DNA of 64,000 nucleotides from Rhizobium sp. Q54 (GTDB lineage Bacteria; Pseudomonadota; Alphaproteobacteria; SMXS01). A program made the translations under genes and the position numbers. How positions within the stretch are numbered: the first letter of the stretch is position 1; each line of letters starts with the position of its first letter. The stretch is from NCBI GenBank assembly GCA_945907245.1, contig CAMDTB010000009.1, positions 1 through 64,000 on the forward strand, in the 5' to 3' direction. This document shows positions 44,694 to 53,849 of this stretch, in pieces. The notes below the pieces were generated by a model, which saw only the letters and a program-made list of their open reading frames with translations, was not told the DNA's origin and made no database searches.

Positions 44694-45443
44694 ATGTTAG
44701 CGGGTGTTTCGCAGATCGGACGTCACGTGCTCGATGCGGTGTTTCCGCCGCAATGCCCGGTCTGTGCCGCCATCGTGCAGGAACACGCGCAGCTGTGCCC
44801 CACATGCTGGAACCAGGTGCGCTTCATCGGCGCGCCGTACTGCGCCTGCTGCGGCGTGCCGCTGGAGTTCGACGCGGGCGGCGACGCGCTCTGCCTGCAA
44901 TGCCTGACCGACCGCCCGGCGTTCGACCGGGCGCGGGCAGTGATGCTGTACGACGATTTCAGTCGCGGCCTGGTGCTGAAGTTCAAACATGGCGACCGGC
45001 TCGACCCCGCGCCGGTCTTCGCCCGCTGGATGGCGCGCGCCGGCCGCGAGCTGCTCGATGGCGCCGACATCATCGCGCCGGTCCCGCTGCACTGGACCCG
45101 GCTGCTGTCGCGCCGCTACAACCAGTCGGCCATCCTCGCCCGCCACATCGCCAAAGCCGGCGGACCGTCATTCGTGCCCGATCTGCTCACCCGCACGCGC
45201 CGCACGCCCAGCCAGGGCGCCATGAACCGCAAGGAGCGGGCGAGCAATGTCCGGGGAGCCTTCGCGCTGACGGCGCGTTACGAGGGCACCCTGAAGGGTC
45301 GCCGCATCGTGCTGGTCGACGACGTGCTGACCACCGGCGCCACCGCCGGACACTGTGCCCGGGCGCTGCGCAAGGCCGGCGCCGATCACGTGGACGTGTT
45401 GACGCTGGCGCGTGTTGCGCTGCCCGACCAGGCCTCTATATAG
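44694..45443 (+). CDS. ComF family protein (phosphoribosyltransferase-like)
   Basis: A 249-residue ComF-type protein. The N-terminus holds zinc-finger cysteines (CPVC, CPTCW, CACCG, CLQC). The PRTase domain has VPLHWTRLLSRRYNQS and the PRPP-binding loop RIVLVDDVLTTGAT. ComF is required for DNA uptake in competent bacteria. In most alphaproteobacteria it is retained without a known competence system and may serve nucleotide salvage or DNA processing. It leads a short unit with the glutaredoxin and nitrilase genes. Confidence 0.9.
   Translation: MLAGVSQIGRHVLDAVFPPQCPVCAAIVQEHAQLCPTCWNQVRFIGAPYCACCGVPLEFDAGGDALCLQCLTDRPAFDRARAVMLYDDFSRGLVLKFKHGDRLDPAPVFARWMARAGRELLDGADIIAPVPLHWTRLLSRRYNQSAILARHIAKAGGPSFVPDLLTRTRRTPSQGAMNRKERASNVRGAFALTARYEGTLKGRRIVLVDDVLTTGATAGHCARALRKAGADHVDVLTLARVALPDQASI
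45415..45442 (+). promoter_or_regulatory. Possible internal promoter for the glutaredoxin gene
   Basis: TTGCGC (45415-45420), 16 bp, and TATATA (45437-45442) lie at the very end of comF, about 25 bp before the glutaredoxin ATG. The -10 box is good. The glutaredoxin and nitrilase genes may thus be expressed independently of comF. Confidence 0.45.
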
Positions 45444-45466
45444 GGAAAACGAACCAGGAGTTGCCC

Positions 45467-45724
45467 ATGGCTGACATCGTCATCTACACCTCGGCATTCT
45501 GCGGCTATTGCGCGCGAGCCAAACGACTGCTGAAGGAAAAGGGCGCCGATTTCAACGAGATCGGCGTCGACATGAATCCATCGCTTCGCGACGAGATGAT
45601 GGAGAAGTCGGGTGGCCGCTACACGGTGCCGCAGATTTTCATCAATGGCCGGCACGTGGGCGGCTGCGACGACCTGCACGACCTCGACGCGCGCGGCGAG
45701 CTCGACAAGTTGCTGGCTGCCTGA
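45467..45724 (+). CDS. grxC: Glutaredoxin 3
   Basis: An 85-residue dithiol glutaredoxin. The active site is CGYC (C12-C15), the glutathione-binding cis-Pro is in YTVPQIFI, and the GGCDD motif follows. It reduces protein disulfides and mixed glutathione disulfides in the cytoplasm. The start MADIVIYTS follows AGGAG closely. Its TGA overlaps the next ATG by one base (TGATG). Confidence 0.95.
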   Translation: MADIVIYTSAFCGYCARAKRLLKEKGADFNEIGVDMNPSLRDEMMEKSGGRYTVPQIFINGRHVGGCDDLHDLDARGELDKLLAA

Positions 45725-46551
45725 TGGGCTCGCCGTTCAATCTCGCCCTGGTGCAGACCAATTCGGGCAATCAGGTCGCTCCGAACGTCACCATCGTCAG
45801 CGAGATGATCCGCGAAGCCCGGAGCGGCGGTGCGGACCTGGTGATGCTGCCTGAGACGGTCTCGCTGATGGAGACCCGTTCCAAGCTGGTCTTCGAGCAG
45901 GTCAGGTCGCAGGACGAGGACGAAGCCTTGAAGGCTTTCAGTGGCTTGGCCGACGAACTTGGCATCTGGCTTCATACGGGGTCGCTGCCGATCAGGCTGT
46001 CCGACACCAAGATCGCCAACCGCTCGTTCCTGCTCGATCCGTCGGGCGCCATCAAGGCGACCTACGACAAGATTCACATGTTCGACGTGGACCTGCCGGG
46101 CGGCGAGACCTACCGGGAATCGAAGAACTACCAGCCGGGCGAGCGCGCCGTGCTGGCCGATCTGCCCTGGGGCAAGCTGGGCCTGACCATCTGCTACGAC
46201 CTGCGCTTCCCGCACCTGTACCGGGCGCTGGCGAAGGCGGGCGCCGACTTCATCTGCGTTCCGGCGGCCTTCACCAGGGTGACCGGGCAGGCGCATTGGC
46301 ACGTGTTGCTGCGCGCCCGCGCCATCGAGACCGGTTGCTTCGTGTTCGCCGCCGCCCAGACCGGCACCCACCAGAACGGCCGCCAGACCTTCGGCCACTC
46401 GCTGATCATCGATCCGTGGGGCGAGATCATCGCCGACGGCGGCGAGGAGGTCGGCATCGTCACCGCCCGCATCGACCCGGCCAAGGTCGCCGAAGCGCGC
46501 GGCCGGGTGCCGTCGCTCGACCACGACCGGGATTACGCGCTCGGCGCGTAG
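45724..46551 (+). CDS. Carbon-nitrogen hydrolase (nitrilase superfamily, Nit1/NIT2-like)
   Basis: A 275-residue nitrilase-fold amidase. The catalytic triad reads E44 (LPETVS), K116 (YDKIHMFD) and C157 (ICYDLRFP). The sequence [16 protein letters not shown] is typical of Nit1/NIT2 branch 10 enzymes. These act as deaminated-glutathione amidases or omega-amidases in metabolite repair. Being coupled to glutaredoxin (TGATG overlap) fits a glutathione-related function. It is convergent with a methyltransferase gene. Confidence 0.92.
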   Translation: MGSPFNLALVQTNSGNQVAPNVTIVSEMIREARSGGADLVMLPETVSLMETRSKLVFEQVRSQDEDEALKAFSGLADELGIWLHTGSLPIRLSDTKIANRSFLLDPSGAIKATYDKIHMFDVDLPGGETYRESKNYQPGERAVLADLPWGKLGLTICYDLRFPHLYRALAKAGADFICVPAAFTRVTGQAHWHVLLRARAIETGCFVFAAAQTGTHQNGRQTFGHSLIIDPWGEIIADGGEEVGIVTARIDPAKVAEARGRVPSLDHDRDYALGA

Positions 46552-46566
46552 TTTATGGCGCGTAGT

Positions 46567-47100
46567 TTATTCAGAAGGCTTCACCGCGCAGATGTGCTGG
46601 ATGATCGCGGGCTTGTGGACCTCGGTATAGGTCTGCTCGAAGCCAACCACCTGCCAGTCGCTGAACCAGTCCATCAATTCATTCTCCCGCAATAGGAAGT
46701 CCGGGTTGCTGGGCTTGCCATATTGCTCGTTGCCGACGGCAAAGGTCTCGTAGATCAGCACGCCGCCCGGAGCGACCGCATCGCGCAGGCGCGGGAACAG
46801 CAGCCGCCACAGATAGTTGGTGACGATCACGCCGCCGAACTGCGCGTTGCCCAGCGGCCAGGGACCGTTTTCCAGGTCCGCCTCCAGCACCGCGAGGCCG
46901 GGATGGCCGGACAGATCGTCCAGGCCGGAGATGTTCAGGTCCACCGCCATGACCCGGTAACCGCGCTCCAGCAGGAAGCGGGTGTGCCGGCCCGTCCCGC
47001 ACGCCAGGTCGAGCACATCGGCGCCCGGCGCGATACGGTCCAGATGGGCGGCGACCCAGGGACTCGGGCCGTTCGGCGTTCGATGCGGATTAGTGCTCAT
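46567..47100 (-). CDS. Class I SAM-dependent methyltransferase (TehB-like)
   Basis: A 177-residue methyltransferase. Motif I VLDLACGTGRHTRFLLERG is near residue 25, followed by MAVDLNISGL and the post-motif segment GGVIVTNYLWRLLFPRL. The size and sequence are of the TehB/SAM-dependent type with unknown small-molecule substrates. The start MSTNPHRTPNGPSPWV is favoured because the longer frame adds a Cys/Arg-rich tail unlike the family. It is divergent from the DUF1178 gene. Confidence 0.86.
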   Translation of the reverse strand: MSTNPHRTPNGPSPWVAAHLDRIAPGADVLDLACGTGRHTRFLLERGYRVMAVDLNISGLDDLSGHPGLAVLEADLENGPWPLGNAQFGGVIVTNYLWRLLFPRLRDAVAPGGVLIYETFAVGNEQYGKPSNPDFLLRENELMDWFSDWQVVGFEQTYTEVHKPAIIQHICAVKPSE

Positions 47101-47206
47101 GATGGGCCAATCACTACCGGCTTGCCGGGCCGACCTGCAACAAATCATTGAACTCGCGCGTTTTCACCAACATGTTGGGTGAGAACGACGAGCCTGACGA
47201 AAACCG

Positions 47207-47629
47207 ATGATCAAGTACGAACTCAAATGCCGCGGGTGCGACCACCAGTTCGAGGGATGGTTCGCCGACAGCACCGCCTATGACGATCAGGCCGAGGCCG
47301 GCGTCATCATGTGCCCGCTGTGTTCCAGCGCCGACGTCGGCAAGGCGATCATGGCGCCGAATATCGCCATTCGCCGCGATTCCGGTCACCTCGACAAGGC
47401 GCAGATGGCCGCCGAGGTCCGCCGCATGCTCATGGAGATCCGCCGTAAGGTGGAGGACAACTGCGATTATGTGGGCGCCGAGTTCGCCGACGAGGCGCGC
47501 AAGATCCACTATGGCGAGGCCGACGACCGCGGCATCTACGGCGAAGCGACACCCGACGAGGCCGAGGAACTCAAGGATGAGGGAATCGACGTGGTCGCCA
47601 TTCCGTGGCTGCCCCGCAGTGACGCCTAG
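47207..47629 (+). CDS. DUF1178 family protein (zinc-ribbon-like)
   Basis: A 140-residue protein beginning MIKYELKCRGCDHQFEGWF, with CxxC in CRGC and CPLC forming a probable zinc ribbon. A helical middle (RRMLMEIRRKVEDNCDYVGAEFADEARKI) and the end GEATPDEAEELKDEGI complete the DUF1178 signature. The family is almost confined to alpha- and betaproteobacteria and has no known function. It is convergent with ubiG and the two stops share CTAG. Confidence 0.9.
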   Translation: MIKYELKCRGCDHQFEGWFADSTAYDDQAEAGVIMCPLCSSADVGKAIMAPNIAIRRDSGHLDKAQMAAEVRRMLMEIRRKVEDNCDYVGAEFADEARKIHYGEADDRGIYGEATPDEAEELKDEGIDVVAIPWLPRSDA

Positions 47630-48375
47630 CTCGCTGGCTTCACAGCCACGACCATGTAGTTCACACCCGTATCGCCGGTCAGAATCCACTCGTCCTTGAG
47701 CGGCTTGTAACTGACGCCCTGCAGCGCGGTGACCGACAGGCCGGCGCGGCGGATCGAGCGGGACAGCTCGGCGGGCGTCAGGAACTTCTTCCAGTCGTGG
47801 GTGCCGCGCGGCAGCCATCGCAGCACGTATTCCGCGCCGATCTTGGCCATGGCCAGACTCTTCAGCGTGCGGTTCAGGGTGGCGCAAATCATCAAACCAC
47901 CCGGCTTCAGCAGGGTCCCCGAGGCGGCAAGGAAGCCGTCCACATCGGCGACATGCTCGACCACCTCGAGATTCATCACCAGGTCGAAGCGGGCGCCGGA
48001 CGCGGCCAGATCCTCGGCCGTCATCGCCCGGTAGTCGATGTCGAGACCGCTCTGGGCGGCATGGACGCGGGCGGTGCCGATGTTCTTCGGCGACGGATCG
48101 ATGCCGGTGACGGCCGCACCCATGCGGGCCAGCGGCTCGCTGATCAGCCCGCCGCCGCAGCCGATGTCGACCACGGCGAGACCGTCGAGCGGCTTGAGCG
48201 TCGCGGGGTCGCGGCCCCAATGCGCGACCGCGCGGTCCCGTACAAAGCGCAGCCGGGCCGGGTTGAACCGGTGCAGCGGCTTGAACGGGCCGGCCGTGTC
48301 CCACCAGGATTCGGCCATCGCCTCGAAGCGGGCGACCTCCTCGGCGTCGATGCTGGATAGATTGCTGTCGGCCAA
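47626..48375 (-). CDS. ubiG: Ubiquinone biosynthesis O-methyltransferase UbiG
   Basis: A 249-residue UbiG. Early signatures are ARFEAMAESWWDTAGPFKPLH and NPARLRFVRD. Motif I follows as VVDIGCGGGLISEPLARMG, and RGTHDWKKFLTP is near the C-terminus. It performs both O-methylations of ubiquinone synthesis. No ATG fits; the TTG at 48375 is preceded by GGGAGG at a good distance and matches family N-termini. It is divergent from lysC. Confidence 0.93.
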   Translation of the reverse strand: MADSNLSSIDAEEVARFEAMAESWWDTAGPFKPLHRFNPARLRFVRDRAVAHWGRDPATLKPLDGLAVVDIGCGGGLISEPLARMGAAVTGIDPSPKNIGTARVHAAQSGLDIDYRAMTAEDLAASGARFDLVMNLEVVEHVADVDGFLAASGTLLKPGGLMICATLNRTLKSLAMAKIGAEYVLRWLPRGTHDWKKFLTPAELSRSIRRAGLSVTALQGVSYKPLKDEWILTGDTGVNYMVVAVKPAS

Positions 48376-48512
48376 GGATTCCGCCTCCCTGCGCTGCTTG
48401 CGCTGCCGTTGGTGACCGAGTATGTAAGGGCCGCTTTTGTGAGGGCAAGCGACATTCCTGTAAAGCGGTACGTCGGCCCCCAAGGTTAACGCACACTCTG
48501 GCGCGGGGAACG

Positions 48513-49733
48513 ATGGCGCGGATCGTCAAGAAATTCGGTGGAACGTCGGTGGCGGATCTTGACCGGATCCGTAACGTCGCGACCAAGGTCAAGCGCGCGG
48601 TGGACGCTGGTGACCAGGTGGTCGTCGTTGTGTCGGCCATGTCGGGTGTCACCAACCAGCTGGTGGCATGGGTATCCGAATCCTCAAAGCTCTACGACGC
48701 CCGCGAATACGACTCCGTCGTGGCGACCGGCGAGCAGGTGACCAGTGGACTTCTGGCGCTGACCCTGCAGAACATGGGTGTCGACGCCCGCTCGTGGCTG
48801 GGCTGGCAGGTGCCGGTCAGGACCACGTCGGCGCACGGTTCCGCCCGCATCCTGGAAATCGATACCACGGAGCTGGAAAAACGCCTGAATGCCGGTCAGG
48901 TCGCCGTCATCGCCGGCTTCCAGGGCCTGGCCGAGGACGGCCGCGTCACGACCCTGGGCCGCGGCGGCTCGGACACCACGGCGGTGGCGTTCGCGGCGGC
49001 GCTGAAGGCGGACCGCTGCGACATCTACACCGACGTGGACGGCGTCTACACCACCGATCCCCGGATCGTTGCGAAGGCCCGCAAGCTCGATAAAATCACT
49101 TACGAAGAAATGCTGGAGATGGCCTCGCTGGGCGCCAAGGTCTTGCAGACCCGCTCGGTCGAGCTCGCCATGCGCTACAAGGTGCCGGTGCATGTATGCT
49201 CTAGCTTTTCGGACGAACCCGGCACGATGGTTGTCGACGAGGATCAGATCGTGGAACAAGCAGATATCAGCGGCATTGCCTACACCAGCGACGAAGCCAA
49301 GATCACCGTGCAGGGCGTGGCCGACAGGCCTGGCGTGTCGGCATCGATCTTCGGTCCCCTGGCGGAGGCGAGCATCAACGTCGACATGATCGTCCAGAAC
49401 GTGGCGGCCGACGGCCAGACCACCGACCTGACCTTCACGGTGCCACGCGCCGACCTGGCGCGTTCGGTCAAGGTCATCGAAGACCTGAAGGACCAGCTCG
49501 GCTACGCGGCGGTCAGTACCGACAGCGACGTCGTGAAGGTTTCGGTCATCGGCGTCGGCATGCGCAGCCATGCCGGCATCGCCAGCCGCATGTTCGCGGC
49601 ACTCGCGAAAGAGGGCATCAACATCCAGGTGATCTCCACCTCGGAGATCAAGATCAGTGTGCTGATCGCCTCGAAATATACCGAACTGGCCCTGCGTGCG
49701 CTGCACTCCGCCTACCAGCTCGACGCGACCTGA
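48513..49733 (+). CDS. lysC: Aspartate kinase
   Basis: A 406-residue monofunctional aspartokinase. The N-terminal KFGGTS (residues 7-12) and GRGGSDTTAVA belong to the kinase domain. Two ACT domains at the C-terminus (GVADRPGVSASIFGPLAE and GVGMRSHAGIASRMFAAL) bind lysine and threonine for feedback control. It makes aspartyl phosphate for lysine, threonine, methionine and diaminopimelate. The next gene starts 4 bp after the stop. Divergent from ubiG. Confidence 0.96.
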   Translation: MARIVKKFGGTSVADLDRIRNVATKVKRAVDAGDQVVVVVSAMSGVTNQLVAWVSESSKLYDAREYDSVVATGEQVTSGLLALTLQNMGVDARSWLGWQVPVRTTSAHGSARILEIDTTELEKRLNAGQVAVIAGFQGLAEDGRVTTLGRGGSDTTAVAFAAALKADRCDIYTDVDGVYTTDPRIVAKARKLDKITYEEMLEMASLGAKVLQTRSVELAMRYKVPVHVCSSFSDEPGTMVVDEDQIVEQADISGIAYTSDEAKITVQGVADRPGVSASIFGPLAEASINVDMIVQNVAADGQTTDLTFTVPRADLARSVKVIEDLKDQLGYAAVSTDSDVVKVSVIGVGMRSHAGIASRMFAALAKEGINIQVISTSEIKISVLIASKYTELALRALHSAYQLDAT

Positions 49734-49737
49734 TGGC

Positions 49738-50754
49738 ATGACCGACACGCGGGGGAGGGCACGTCTCGACGAGTTGTGGCGCCGGGGGTGTGAATTCCTC
49801 GGCACGTCGCACGCCATTCTGGGCGGCGCGATGACGTGGGTGTCCGAGCGCCATCTCGTGTCGGCCATCTCCAACGCGGGCGGCTTCGGCGTCATCGCGT
49901 GTGGTTCGATGACACCTGATCTTCTCGAGCGGGAGATACGCGAAACCCGCGCTTTGACCGGCAAGCCGTTCGGTGTGAACCTGATCACGATGCATCCCGC
50001 GCTGGAGGATCTCATCGGGGTCTGCCGCCAAGAGAATGTCGGGCATGTGGTCCTCGCGGGCGGCGTCCCGCCGGGCAAGGCCATCGACGCGGTGAAAGCC
50101 TATGGCGCCAAACTCATTTGCTTCGCCCCGGCGCTGGTGATGGCCAAGAAGCTGGTGCGCTCGGGCGTCGACGCCCTCGTCATCGAAGGCAGCGAGGCCG
50201 GCGGCCATATCGGGCCGGTCAGCACGGCCGTCCTCGCCCAGGAAATCCTGCCGCATATCCGCGACGTGCCGGTGTTCGTCGCTGGCGGCATCGGCCGCGG
50301 CGAGGCCATGGCGATGTATCTGGAAATGGGCGCCAGCGGCGTTCAGCTCGGCACCCGGTTCGTCTGCGCTACGGAATGCGTTGCCCATCCGGCGTTCAAG
50401 AAGGCGTTTATCCGCGCCAACGCCCGCGACGCCATGCCGTCGGTTCAGCTCGACAAGCGCTTCCCGGTGATTCCGGTGCGGGCGCTGGCCAACGCGGCGA
50501 CCGAGGAATTCATGGAGACGCAGCGCTCGGTCATCGAGCGCTTCCAGTCCGGCGAACTGGACCAGCAGGCGGCCCAGCTCGAGATCGAGCACTACTGGGC
50601 GGGCGCGCTGCGCCGCGCCGTCATCGACGGCGACGTGGAGACCGGCTCGCTGATGGCGGGCCAGAGCGTCGGCATGGTCAGGGCCGAGCAGCCGACCGCC
50701 GACATCATCGCCGAACTCGTCGAGCAGGCCGCCGCCGCGCTGGCGGGCAGGTAG
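49738..50754 (+). CDS. NAD(P)H-dependent flavin oxidoreductase / nitronate monooxygenase-like
   Basis: A 338-residue TIM-barrel flavoprotein of the NPD/NMO superfamily. The N-terminal region has GTSHAILGGAMTWVSERHLVSA, and the FMN-phosphate site is EGSEAGGHIGPVST near residue 160. GGIGRGEAMAMYLEMGASGVQLGTRF follows. Members include nitronate monooxygenases, FabK enoyl-ACP reductases and plain NADH:quinone oxidoreductases; which applies here is unclear. The ATG lies 4 bp after lysC and 2 bp of spacing precedes ptsP, so it is inserted in the lysC-ptsP unit. Confidence 0.87.
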   Translation: MTDTRGRARLDELWRRGCEFLGTSHAILGGAMTWVSERHLVSAISNAGGFGVIACGSMTPDLLEREIRETRALTGKPFGVNLITMHPALEDLIGVCRQENVGHVVLAGGVPPGKAIDAVKAYGAKLICFAPALVMAKKLVRSGVDALVIEGSEAGGHIGPVSTAVLAQEILPHIRDVPVFVAGGIGRGEAMAMYLEMGASGVQLGTRFVCATECVAHPAFKKAFIRANARDAMPSVQLDKRFPVIPVRALANAATEEFMETQRSVIERFQSGELDQQAAQLEIEHYWAGALRRAVIDGDVETGSLMAGQSVGMVRAEQPTADIIAELVEQAAAALAGR

Positions 50755-50756
50755 TC

Positions 50757-53027
50757 ATGCCCGTGACGCCGCTCAATCCCGCTGGCCCCAGATTGCTGCT
50801 GAGGCGCATGCGCGAGGTCATGGCCACGCCGCAGCCGCCGCAGCAGAAGCTGGACCAGATGGTGCGGGTGATCGCCAACAACATGGTCGCCGAGGTGTGC
50901 TCCATCTACCTGGTGCGCGCCGGCGATATCCTGGAGCTGTTCGCCACGGTCGGCCTCAACCCGGAAGCCGTGCACAAAACCAACCTGCGTGTCGGCGAAG
51001 GCCTGATCGGCGAGATCGCGGCGCGCGGCGCGCCGCTCAATCTGGCCGACGCCCAGTCCCACGCCAACTTCGCCTACCGGCCGGAGACGGGCGAGGACAT
51101 CTACCATTCCCTGATGGGCGTACCGGTCATCCGCGCCGGCCGTGTGCTCGGCGTGCTCGCCGTGCAGAACGTCACCCAGCGCCTCTACACCGAGGAAGAA
51201 ACCGAGGCGCTGCAGACCGTCGCCATGGTGCTGGCCGAACTGGTCGGCTCGGGCGAACTGATCGATCCCAGCGAAGTCCACGAAGGCACCTTCGCCCAGG
51301 GCCACCCGCCGAAGATCGACGGCATCGCGCTGGCCGAGGGCATCGCCATCGGCCAGGTGGTTCTCCACGAGCCTCGCGTTCAGGTCACCCACCTGATCGC
51401 CGAGGATGAAAGCATCGAGCACGAGCGGCTCGACGAGGCGCTGCGCAGCCTGCGTTCGTCGCTCGACAATCTTTTGGAGACGTCGGATCTCGGCATCGAG
51501 GGCGACCATTTCGACGTGCTTGAGACCTACCGCATGTTCGCCAACGACCGCGGCTGGATCGAGAAGATCCGCGACGCCATTCGCGGCGGCCTGACCGCCG
51601 AGGCGGCGGTCCAGCGCGTCCAGGTGGACAACCGGGTCCGCATGGCCAAGATCACCGACCTCTACCTGCGCGAGCGGTTGTCCGACCTGGACGACCTGGC
51701 GAACCGGCTTATCCGCCACCTGATGGGCCTCGAACAGGGCGCGGTCGCCGAACTGTACGATCAGACCATCGTCGTCGCGCGCAACCTGGGTCCGACCGAG
51801 CTGCTCGACTACGACCGATCCAAGCTGCGCGGGCTGATCCTGGCCGAGGGCACGCCCAGTTCTCATGTGGCGATCATCGCCAAGGCACTGGGCGTTCCGG
51901 TGATTGGCCAGATCGAAGGCATCGTGGGCCTCGTCGATCCGGGCGACCAGATCATCATCGACGCCATGACCGAGCAGGTGTTCCTGCTGCCGACCCAGGA
52001 CGTCATCGACGTCTATGAGGAGGCCATCGCGGTGCGCGAGCAGCGCCGCGCCGCCTACGCGCAGCACCGCGACCTGCCGGCGATCACCAAAGACGGCGTC
52101 GAGATGGGCCTGCACATCAATGCCGGCCTGCTGGTCGACCTGCCGCATCTCGATGATACCGGCGCCCACGGCATCGGCCTGTTCCGCACCGAGTTCCAGT
52201 TCATGGTCGGCTCGACCTTTCCGCGCCATGACGCGCAGCGCGAGCTGTACAGCCGCGTGCTGGACGCGGCCGGCGACAAGCCGGTGACCTTCCGTACCCT
52301 CGACATCGGCAGCGACAAGGTCGTGCCGTTCCTTGAGCGGCCGAAGGAGGAGAACCCGGCACTGGGCTGGCGGGCGATCCGCATGGGCCTCGACCGGCCG
52401 GCGCTGCTGCGGTACCAGCTGCGTGCGCTGCTCGCCGCCACCGCAGGGCGCGAGCTACGGGTGATGTTCCCGCTGGTCAGCGACGTATCCGAATTCCTCG
52501 CCGCCAAGTCGATCCTGGACCGGGAAATGGGCCGTCATCTTCGGCTTAAGCACACGCCGCCGTCCCGGCTGCTGGTCGGCACCATGCTGGAGGTGCCGGC
52601 GCTCGCCTGGCAGCTCGATGCGCTGATTCCGCATGTGGATTTCGTGTCCATCGGCAGCAACGACCTGATGCAGTACCTGTTCGCCGCCGACCGGGGCAAC
52701 TCCATGCTGACCGACCGCTACGATCTGCTGTCGCCGGCGGCGCTGTCATTCCTCGCCATGATCATCAACAAGCTCACCGAGAGCGGCGTCAGCGTCTCGC
52801 TCTGCGGCGAGGCGGCCGGCAAGCCGGTCGAGGCCATGGCGCTGATCGGGCTGGGTCTGCGCAACCTGTCGATGACCCCGGCGTCCGTCGGTCCGGTCAA
52901 GGAAATGATCCGCAGCCTCGACGCCGGCAAGCTGCGCGCCTACCTGCTGACCCTGCTGCAACTGCCCGATCACAGCTTGCGCAGCAAGTTGACCAACTTC
53001 GCGCGCGATCATGGCGTGGAATTGTAA
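50757..53027 (+). CDS. ptsP: Phosphoenolpyruvate-protein phosphotransferase PtsP (EI-Ntr)
   Basis: A 756-residue EI-Ntr. An N-terminal GAF domain (about 20-165, with RVGEGLIGEIAARGAPLNL) is followed by the HPr-interacting and phosphohistidine domain with H370 (TPSSHVAIIAKALG). A PEP-binding barrel (GIGLFRTEFQFM, GTMLEVPALAW, SIGSNDLMQYLFA) completes it. It starts the nitrogen PTS phosphorelay to NPr and EIIA-Ntr, regulating potassium, nitrogen and carbon-storage responses; GAF binding of glutamine is known in relatives. The lysC-ptsP linkage is conserved in alphaproteobacteria. Confidence 0.95.
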   Translation: MPVTPLNPAGPRLLLRRMREVMATPQPPQQKLDQMVRVIANNMVAEVCSIYLVRAGDILELFATVGLNPEAVHKTNLRVGEGLIGEIAARGAPLNLADAQSHANFAYRPETGEDIYHSLMGVPVIRAGRVLGVLAVQNVTQRLYTEEETEALQTVAMVLAELVGSGELIDPSEVHEGTFAQGHPPKIDGIALAEGIAIGQVVLHEPRVQVTHLIAEDESIEHERLDEALRSLRSSLDNLLETSDLGIEGDHFDVLETYRMFANDRGWIEKIRDAIRGGLTAEAAVQRVQVDNRVRMAKITDLYLRERLSDLDDLANRLIRHLMGLEQGAVAELYDQTIVVARNLGPTELLDYDRSKLRGLILAEGTPSSHVAIIAKALGVPVIGQIEGIVGLVDPGDQIIIDAMTEQVFLLPTQDVIDVYEEAIAVREQRRAAYAQHRDLPAITKDGVEMGLHINAGLLVDLPHLDDTGAHGIGLFRTEFQFMVGSTFPRHDAQRELYSRVLDAAGDKPVTFRTLDIGSDKVVPFLERPKEENPALGWRAIRMGLDRPALLRYQLRALLAATAGRELRVMFPLVSDVSEFLAAKSILDREMGRHLRLKHTPPSRLLVGTMLEVPALAWQLDALIPHVDFVSIGSNDLMQYLFAADRGNSMLTDRYDLLSPAALSFLAMIINKLTESGVSVSLCGEAAGKPVEAMALIGLGLRNLSMTPASVGPVKEMIRSLDAGKLRAYLLTLLQLPDHSLRSKLTNFARDHGVEL

Positions 53028-53125
53028 GTTCCTGCACCTAGGTCGTTGAATCCCCTTGCGGGACTCGATACCCTTTGACCCAACGAATCTTCTTGACTGT
53101 GATTTCCCGGAAACAGCGCGAACAA

Positions 53126-53758
53126 GTGGATACACGCTCGGTGCTCAATCTGAAACGGTTCGCCACGAAAGCGGGGGCAGAGCCGGAAATCGAGGTCGAA
53201 GAGTCGGGGCGGGGGCTCCTGATCATCGACGAGAACGGCGACGCCCTGCCGGCTGTTCGACTGCCCCGCAGCAATGTGGTCTCCATCAAGGGCCGCACGC
53301 CCGGCGCCATGGACGCGGCTGTCGAGTTGGGCGAGCGCCTGCGCCGTAGCCGCGAGGCGCGCGGCCTGACCATCGAAGATGTCGCCGACGTGCTGAAATT
53401 CCGCGCCGACTACGTCGAGGCGCTGGAGTACGGCGAGATCAAGGAGTTGCCCGCGACCTACGCCATCGGCTTCCTGCGGTCCTATGCCGAGTTCCTCGGC
53501 GGTTCCGCGCTCGGCATCGACAGCCCCGCCGTGGTCGCCCAGGTGAAGCACGCCTATGAGAATCCGCAGCATCGCGGGGGCATGTGGAGCGCGGCGCAGG
53601 AAAACGCCATGCCCAAGCTGTCGCTGCTGATCGTCGCCGCGCTGCTCGCGCTCGGAATCTGCGTCGCCTGGGAATTGTCGCAGGACCCCTCCTTCGGCAA
53701 GGCAGAGGCGCCTGCGACCTACCAGGGCCAGTTGTCGACGATCACCCGGGAACAGTAG
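53126..53758 (+). CDS. Short RodZ-like helix-turn-helix membrane protein
   Basis: About 210 residues from a GTG. An Arg/Lys-rich N-terminal part precedes a RodZ-type HTH_25 domain (about 66-130: LGERLRRSREARGLTIEDVAD and YGEIKELPATYAIGFLRSYAEFLG). One transmembrane helix follows (about 163-183, LSLLIVAALLALGICVAWEL) and then a tail of only about 25 residues. RodZ links MreB to the wall synthesis machinery, but the usual periplasmic DUF4115 domain is missing here. The start is uncertain: GTG at 53099 and TTG at 53075 are also in frame and none has a clear Shine-Dalgarno. It precedes ispG, where a RodZ-like gene is often found. Confidence 0.78.
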   Translation: MDTRSVLNLKRFATKAGAEPEIEVEESGRGLLIIDENGDALPAVRLPRSNVVSIKGRTPGAMDAAVELGERLRRSREARGLTIEDVADVLKFRADYVEALEYGEIKELPATYAIGFLRSYAEFLGGSALGIDSPAVVAQVKHAYENPQHRGGMWSAAQENAMPKLSLLIVAALLALGICVAWELSQDPSFGKAEAPATYQGQLSTITREQ

Positions 53759-53849
53759 ACTTCCACTGGAATCGCCCCAACTGTCGGGCTGACATCATGG
53801 GGGGCTTGGGGTATAAGCCCCGCCAACTGCCACGGGATCGCTGATCAAC

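Noticed and set aside
50118-50756. Apparent N-terminal extension of ptsP by 213 codons
   Set aside because: It lies inside the nitronate-monooxygenase-like gene in another frame and is Arg/Gly-rich shadow sequence; PtsP is full length from 50757.
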